Shown here: positions 59,822 through 64,000 of the stretch, piece by piece
Numbering within the stretch: position 1 is the first letter of the stretch
Layout: each line of letters starts with the position of its first letter
Assembly (NCBI RefSeq): GCF_000799165.1
Contig: NZ_JUGF01000002.1
Coordinates: 682,001-746,000 of the forward strand
Direction of reading: 5' to 3'
Length of the DNA: 64,000 nt
Source of the DNA: Methylotenera versatilis 7
Lineage (GTDB): Bacteria; Pseudomonadota; Gammaproteobacteria; Burkholderiales; Methylophilaceae
Made by a program: the position numbers and the translations under genes
Notes under the pieces: model-generated
Database searches by the model: none
What the model was told of the DNA's origin: nothing
The model's input: the letters and a program-made list of their open reading frames with translations, nothing else

Positions 59822-60139
59822 TTACAGAGACCTGATCCAGCGTACAACTTCTCTGAATTCATCGTCTGTTAATTTTCCTTCGTTAGGAGGCATAGGCAGT
59901 ATACCCCAGTTGCCGCGACCGCCTTTTTTGATTTTGTTGATCAATTTATCTTCGACATCTTGACCTTTGTATACAGCAGCTACCTCTTTGAATGCTGGGC
60001 CTACATTTCGTTTTTCAACGGTGTGGCACGTTAGACAGTTAGCCTTTTCGGCAAGAATGGCACCGTCAGCAAGTGCTGACTGTGCAGTAAAGCCAAGAGA
60101 GGCTGCCAGTATAAATGTTAAAACTGATTGATTGCGCAT
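59822..60139 (-). CDS. Small class I cytochrome c (c551/c552 type), periplasmic
   Basis: This is a 105-residue protein with a signal peptide (SVLTFILAASLGFTAQSALA), one haem site (CLTCHTVEKRNVGPAF) and a likely axial Met in ILPMPPNEG. The mature size of about 80 residues fits cytochrome c551/c552. It is convergent with the mau operon and preceded by a copy of the inverted repeat found upstream of mauF, with -10 TAGAAT at the standard distance on the minus strand. A role as electron acceptor from MADH is inferred. The mau cluster lacks amicyanin. Confidence 0.9.
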   Translation of the reverse strand: MRNQSVLTFILAASLGFTAQSALADGAILAEKANCLTCHTVEKRNVGPAFKEVAAVYKGQDVEDKLINKIKKGGRGNWGILPMPPNEGKLTDDEFREVVRWIRSL

Positions 60140-60196
60140 ATAAAACTCCAGATTTTAGATTGTTAAAAATTTTATTTTTACTTATTTTGCAGCTTT

Positions 60197-60316
60197 ATTC
60201 TAAGTTCGACTGTTACAGCATGATGATAAAAATCGGCATTACCAGTAAGTTTTGTTGAAAAACATTGCAGGTGTTGCCGTTTTTGTATAACGAGGTGTTT
60301 TGCACGCAGACATAAT
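60197..60316. promoter_or_regulatory. Inverted-repeat activator site 4 with divergent -10 elements
   Basis: The left half-site GATGATAAAAATCGGCAT (60222-60239) and right half-site TTGCCGTTTTTGTATAAC (60274-60291) are separated by 34 bp. Plus -10 CATAAT starts at 60311 and minus -10 TAGAAT runs 60202 to 60197; both are 20 bases from their half-site edge. The half-sites are more diverged (11 of 18 matches each) than those upstream of mauF. It faces the cytochrome c gene on minus and the porin gene on plus. Confidence 0.72.
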
Positions 60317-60464
60317 CATTCTGGCGTTTATACAAAAGTAATTCTGAAGATACCGTGTGTAGGTAGGCATAGATTGTAAGTTGGCTTAATTAGCTAGCAA
60401 TGCGGTTGCTTTACGGAATTAATACTATTTAAGTAATTTCTTATTGGAGTAACAAAAGGGAGCC

Positions 60465-61277
60465 ATGAAACATCTATTCAAATCATCAATGCTGACAGCT
60501 ATATTGGCTTCAGCGTTTAGCGTTATGATGCCGGTAGCTTATGCTGTTGAAGATGCAACAGCAGCCTCGCCGCACACCTTAACAACCAATATCGGCTTTT
60601 TCACCGACTATACATACCGCGGTATTTCTCTGGCAAGAGAACGCAGTGCAGTGCAGGGTGGTATCGACTACTCTCATAGCAGCGGTTTATATTTAGGTAC
60701 TTGGGCAACAAACGTTAATAAACAAGCGCTCTACGGTAACACCATCGAACTGGATATTTATGGTGGGTATGTACATACGCTTGCCGATCAATTGGACTTG
60801 AACGTCGGCTTCATGCATTACTTCTACCCCGATAACTATCGCCCAGTTTCCAACACTGGTGACAAGGGTGCTTCACCTAATACAACGGAATTAAACGCAG
60901 CATTAACCTATAAACATTTCACGCTGAAGCATTCTTACACGGTGTCTAATTTCTTCGGTATTAACGATAACTATGGCGGAAATGGTGGTTCACGCGGATC
61001 TGGTTATACTGAGCTGAATGTTAATTACAAACTGCCTTTTGCAGATATTAATTTAGCATTACATGTTGGCCGTCAGGTCGTACATAACTACTCTAAGGCT
61101 AATTATGTGGATTGGCTGGTTGGTCTTAATAAAGATTTTGCAATTGGCAGTAGTGCTGGCTGGAATGCTGGTTTAAATTACACTACAACTAACGCTGATG
61201 ATGGGTGGTATGTAGATGCTAACAATTGGGAAACAGGCAATGACCGTTTAATCGGATATATTAAACGAAGTTTCTAA
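60465..61277 (+). CDS. TorF-family putative outer-membrane porin
   Basis: This 270-residue beta-barrel candidate has a signal peptide (MLTAILASAFSVMMPVAYAVE) followed by alternating beta strands. It opens with TTNIGFFTDYTYRGISLARERSAVQGGIDYSHSSGLYLGTWATN, the pattern of the TorF/TIGR02001 family, and ends with an aromatic residue (YIKRSF) as usual for outer-membrane barrels. The ribosome binding site is GGGAG. Inverted-repeat site 4 precedes it, with a 140-base leader. It may admit methylated amines or small cations, but that is inference. Confidence 0.85.
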   Translation: MKHLFKSSMLTAILASAFSVMMPVAYAVEDATAASPHTLTTNIGFFTDYTYRGISLARERSAVQGGIDYSHSSGLYLGTWATNVNKQALYGNTIELDIYGGYVHTLADQLDLNVGFMHYFYPDNYRPVSNTGDKGASPNTTELNAALTYKHFTLKHSYTVSNFFGINDNYGGNGGSRGSGYTELNVNYKLPFADINLALHVGRQVVHNYSKANYVDWLVGLNKDFAIGSSAGWNAGLNYTTTNADDGWYVDANNWETGNDRLIGYIKRSF

Positions 61278-61324
61278 AGCTTCTTCATTAATTTCTAGAC
61301 TTTCCCAAAAACTAAACTTTGTTG

Positions 61325-61356
61325 AAAAGGGCTATTTAAAACAAATAGCCCTTTTT
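61325..61356. terminator. Bidirectional intrinsic terminator
   Basis: A 13-bp stem AAAAGGGCTATTT/AAATAGCCCTTTT (61325-61337 and 61343-61355) is followed by T-rich sequence. It lies between the convergent porin and AraC genes. Confidence 0.82.
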
Positions 61357-61365
61357 CTTTTTGTA

Positions 61366-62292
61366 CTAATTCACAGTAACGTATTTGGCTGAATTTTCAG
61401 ATGGCATTTCAATTAGTGAATGTTTCATCTCGGCCACTTCGTTCATGGGCGTACGGCCAAAGAACCGTTTAAACTCTCTGCTGAATTGGGAAATGCTCTC
61501 ATATCCGACTTTTCTGGATGCTGTTGATGCACTCATGCCATCTTGCATCATGTGCAGTCGCGCCTTGTGAAGCCGCGCAGTTTTAAGATATTGCATGGGT
61601 GATGTGGCGGTGAGCGCTTTAAAATTAGCATGAAAAGCAGCTACACTCATATTGGCTTCTTTGGCCAAAGTTGCCACATCTAGCTCACCTGCAAAATCGG
61701 CATGTATGCGTTTCAACGCTTTGCCAATTTTACTGAAATGGCTTTGATGCATTAACGTTTCACGAATGGCGGCGCCTTGTTTACCCGTGAGCACGCGGTA
61801 GTAAATTTCCCGCATAATAGAAGGGCCTAGTATTTCGCATTCCTGCGGCGAGGCAAGCACTTCAAGCAATCTGATAACAGCATCAGACAGTTTGTCATCC
61901 ACGGCGGTAGACACCATGCCCAATTGTGGCAATTCGGATTGTAGATTATTTGAATCCAGGGACAGAACCAATTCAGCGACGACTGCAAGGTTAATGCGGA
62001 TAGAAATTGCCAGCATGGGCCTTTCCGCAGTTCCAAAAGTCTCGCTTTCAAAAGGCAAAGGTAACGACAGAACCAAAAATTGTTGCGGGCAATATTGGAA
62101 AGCCTGATTGCCAAGGTATCCCATTTTTCTTCCCTGCAAGACAACGACAATACAAGGCTCATATAGAACGGGCATTCTTGGTATGTATCTGTTGGAGCGC
62201 ATCAGCTTGACACCATCCAAGATAGATAGAGTATATCCCTCATTTGGGGCAAGTTTCAGAAGCAGGTCAATCATGGACTGCTGGCATGTCAT
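61366..62292 (-). CDS. AraC family transcriptional regulator (AraC_N type)
   Basis: The N-terminal domain (LAPNEGYTLSILDGVKLMRSN, YEPCIVVVLQGRKMGYLGNQAF, LVLSLPLPFE) is the cupin-like domain of the AraC_N family (PF06719 type). The C-terminal double HTH begins HADFAGELDVATLAKEANMSVAAFHANFKALTATSPMQYLK and ends VGYESISQFSREFKRFFGRTPM. I use ATG 62292 (MTCQQSM) with GGA upstream; 62328 and 62340 are possible. It is divergent from the dehydrogenase gene and probably controls it. Confidence 0.9.
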   Translation of the reverse strand: MTCQQSMIDLLLKLAPNEGYTLSILDGVKLMRSNRYIPRMPVLYEPCIVVVLQGRKMGYLGNQAFQYCPQQFLVLSLPLPFESETFGTAERPMLAISIRINLAVVAELVLSLDSNNLQSELPQLGMVSTAVDDKLSDAVIRLLEVLASPQECEILGPSIMREIYYRVLTGKQGAAIRETLMHQSHFSKIGKALKRIHADFAGELDVATLAKEANMSVAAFHANFKALTATSPMQYLKTARLHKARLHMMQDGMSASTASRKVGYESISQFSREFKRFFGRTPMNEVAEMKHSLIEMPSENSAKYVTVN

Positions 62293-62510
62293 GGTTTTTT
62301 CCGATTTAATACTGTTATAAATATGCATTATATTAGGCATTATTTTATATTTAATGTCTATATTGAAATAGGATTAGGCAATATATAAAGAATTTTAGGC
62401 ATTTTGTTCTTGTTGCTGGAAAACTAAACTGATTACCAGTTCTAAACCACCAGTACGGATGAGAAGCAGTATTGCTAAAGAGTATTTATTCATTTTAGAA
62501 AGAGGTCACT

Positions 62511-64000
62511 ATGCAAACCAGATACAAAGTAATGAATGCGTTAATCCTTGCAACATTGGGATTGCATGCAATTTCCAGTGTTGCTGGAATAGCAGATGTA
62601 GAAGCAAATTTAAGCAAGCTTCATATGCCACCGGGTTTTAAGGTGGAGATTTATGCTGAAGTGCCTGGTGCAAGACAAATGGCGCTTGGTACGAATGGCA
62701 ACGTATATGTGGGCACGCGTGGAAACAAAATTTATGCTGTAGTCGATAAAAACAAGGATCGTAAGGCAGACGGCGTTGTAACAATGATGGATGACCTGAA
62801 AGTTGCCAACGGCGTCGCTATGTACAATGGTAATTTATATGTTGCAGAGCAAAACCGCATTACAAGATATGCGGCGCCTGACTTTGATTTAAATCTTCCA
62901 TTTAGCCAAATGCGCGAGGTCATCTATGACCAGCTTCCAGATAAAGCCCATCACGGCTGGCGCTATATTACATTTGGACCTGATAATAAGCTCTACGTAA
63001 CAATCGGGGCGCCGTGCAATATCTGTAATCCTCAAGGTATAGAAGCAAGCATCATTCGTATGAATCCGGATGGTAGCAATGTGGAAACCTTCGCCAAAGG
63101 TGTGCGTAACTCTGTTGGTATGGACTTTCAGCCTGGAACCAACACGCTGCACTTTACTGACAATGGTGTGGATATGATGGGTGACGATATTCCTCATGAT
63201 GAATTAAATGCTGCACCTAAAAAGGATATGCATTTTGGTTTCCCATTCTATGCGGGCGGAAGCGCTAGACAGGCTGAATGGAAAGATAAAACACCTCCCA
63301 AGAATGTGACTTACCCAGCTACTGAATTCCAGGCGCACAGCGCCAACTTAGGTTTTAAGTTCTATACCGGCAACCAATTTCCTACCGAATACCAGAATAA
63401 TGCCATTGTTGCCCAGCATGGTTCATGGAATCGCTCCAAACCGGTTGGCTATCAATTAATGCGCGTCATCTTTGATGAAAATCATCAAGTAAAAGGTAGC
63501 GAAGTATTTATTGATGGTTGGTTGGATAATGGCGAAATATGGGGCCGCCCAACTGATGTATTACAACTGCCAGATGGCTCGTTACTGCTGTCTGATGACT
63601 ACAATGACGTCATTTATCGTGTGAGTTATGGTGAGAAATCGGCACCAACTGTGCTGAACACATCTGGCATTTCGCCCAAGACATTGACTGGTCTGCAGAT
63701 GCCAGAATCGTCTATTGCTCATCCGGATGGCCGCATTTTCATCACCGAAATTGGTGGCTTTGGTACAAATGGAGATGGCAAGGTTACTATTCTGAATACA
63801 GACGGCACAACTAAAACTTTAGCGGAGGGCTTAAATGATCCTAAAGGTATCGATCTTTTTAACAACCAACTGTACGTGGCCGATGTAAATCAGGTAGTTC
63901 GTATCGATCTGGATGGTAAAAAGACTGTCATCGCTAAATCAACGGATTTTCAAAACACACCTATCTTTCTGAATGATATTGAAATTGACGGCTTAGGTAA
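62511..64000 (+). CDS. PQQ-dependent sugar (sorbosone) dehydrogenase family protein, truncated by the window edge
   Basis: An open frame of 496 codons runs to the right edge. It has a signal peptide (VMNALILATLGLHAISSVAG), then a beta-propeller of the glucose/sorbosone dehydrogenase type. It begins LSKLHMPPGFKVEIYAEVPGARQMALGTNGNVYVGTR and includes AHHGWRYITFGPDNKLYVTIG, the calcium/PQQ-type loop APCNICN, and VRNSVGMDFQPGTNTLHFTDNG. The last ~130 residues look like a second propeller-type unit (SSIAHPDGRIFITEIGGFG). It is periplasmic; the substrate is not known. The start at 62511 has AAGAGG upstream. Confidence 0.85.
   Translation, partial: MQTRYKVMNALILATLGLHAISSVAGIADVEANLSKLHMPPGFKVEIYAEVPGARQMALGTNGNVYVGTRGNKIYAVVDKNKDRKADGVVTMMDDLKVANGVAMYNGNLYVAEQNRITRYAAPDFDLNLPFSQMREVIYDQLPDKAHHGWRYITFGPDNKLYVTIGAPCNICNPQGIEASIIRMNPDGSNVETFAKGVRNSVGMDFQPGTNTLHFTDNGVDMMGDDIPHDELNAAPKKDMHFGFPFYAGGSARQAEWKDKTPPKNVTYPATEFQAHSANLGFKFYTGNQFPTEYQNNAIVAQHGSWNRSKPVGYQLMRVIFDENHQVKGSEVFIDGWLDNGEIWGRPTDVLQLPDGSLLLSDDYNDVIYRVSYGEKSAPTVLNTSGISPKTLTGLQMPESSIAHPDGRIFITEIGGFGTNGDGKVTILNTDGTTKTLAEGLNDPKGIDLFNNQLYVADVNQVVRIDLDGKKTVIAKSTDFQNTPIFLNDIEIDGLG

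Noticed and set aside
62341-62510. mau-type inverted repeat in front of the PQQ-type dehydrogenase
   Set aside because: No ATCGGCAA or TTGCCGAT half-site was found in this gap.

Overview
The window reads as a chromosomal segment around the replication origin of a methylotrophic betaproteobacterium of the Methylophilaceae. Methylotenera or a close relative is my best guess. It rests on a mau (methylamine dehydrogenase) cluster in the order FBEDAGLMN without an amicyanin gene, on the betaproteobacterial gene order around dnaA and on moderate-to-low GC. No database search was possible, so the genus is inference. Coding density is high, and I saw no insertion sequence, prophage or CRISPR array.

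Bases 1-20,400 hold housekeeping genes: the 5' part of gltB, a small Fur-box-preceded ORF, hemL-thiE-thiD, tRNA-Gly(CCC), priA, argS, a SPOR protein, dsbA, a short-chain dehydrogenase, a pqi-type lipid-transport operon with a split PqiA, ettA and yaeQ. A RHH/GNAT toxin-antitoxin-like pair with a broken GNAT gene follows. Bases 20,400-23,100 carry a SulP transporter with a receiver-like protein, a TusA-like protein and a PhnA/YjdM zinc-ribbon protein.

Bases 23,100-48,800 are the origin region. Left of the origin, glmS, glmU, the F1Fo ATP synthase operon, parB-parA, rsmG, mnmG, mnmE, yidC, yidD, rnpA and rpmH are transcribed leftward. dnaA, dnaN and gyrB are transcribed rightward. Three perfect parS palindromes and one near match lie here, and DnaA boxes flank dnaA. 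The DUF2853 gene is the only rightward gene left of rpmH in this block.

Bases 48,900-64,000 are a methylamine-oxidation region: tatABC, an AraC-family regulator, a roughly 790-base regulatory intergenic region, mauFBEDAGLMN, a small cytochrome c, a TorF-like outer-membrane protein, a second AraC regulator and the start of a PQQ-type sugar (sorbosone) dehydrogenase.

The most unusual structure is in the regulatory DNA. Four copies of an inverted repeat of two 18-bp half-sites (consensus TTGCCGATTATTGCTACG for the right half) occur in the window. Three lie between the regulator and mauF, and one lies between the cytochrome c and porin genes. In every copy a -10-like hexamer starts exactly 20 bases after the outer edge of a half-site. 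This leaves the half-site overlapping the -35 position by 4 bp, as in RhaS-type class II activation. The two copies with the longer spacer also have a -10 on their other side, facing a leftward gene. Copies 1 and 2 are each followed by a related non-coding segment ending in an intrinsic terminator. These look like two tandem sibling small RNAs with a CUCUCC/AUCUCC motif in a conserved stem-loop. The inferred circuit is one activator (probably the adjacent AraC protein) controlling itself, two sRNAs, the mau operon and the cytochrome c/porin pair.
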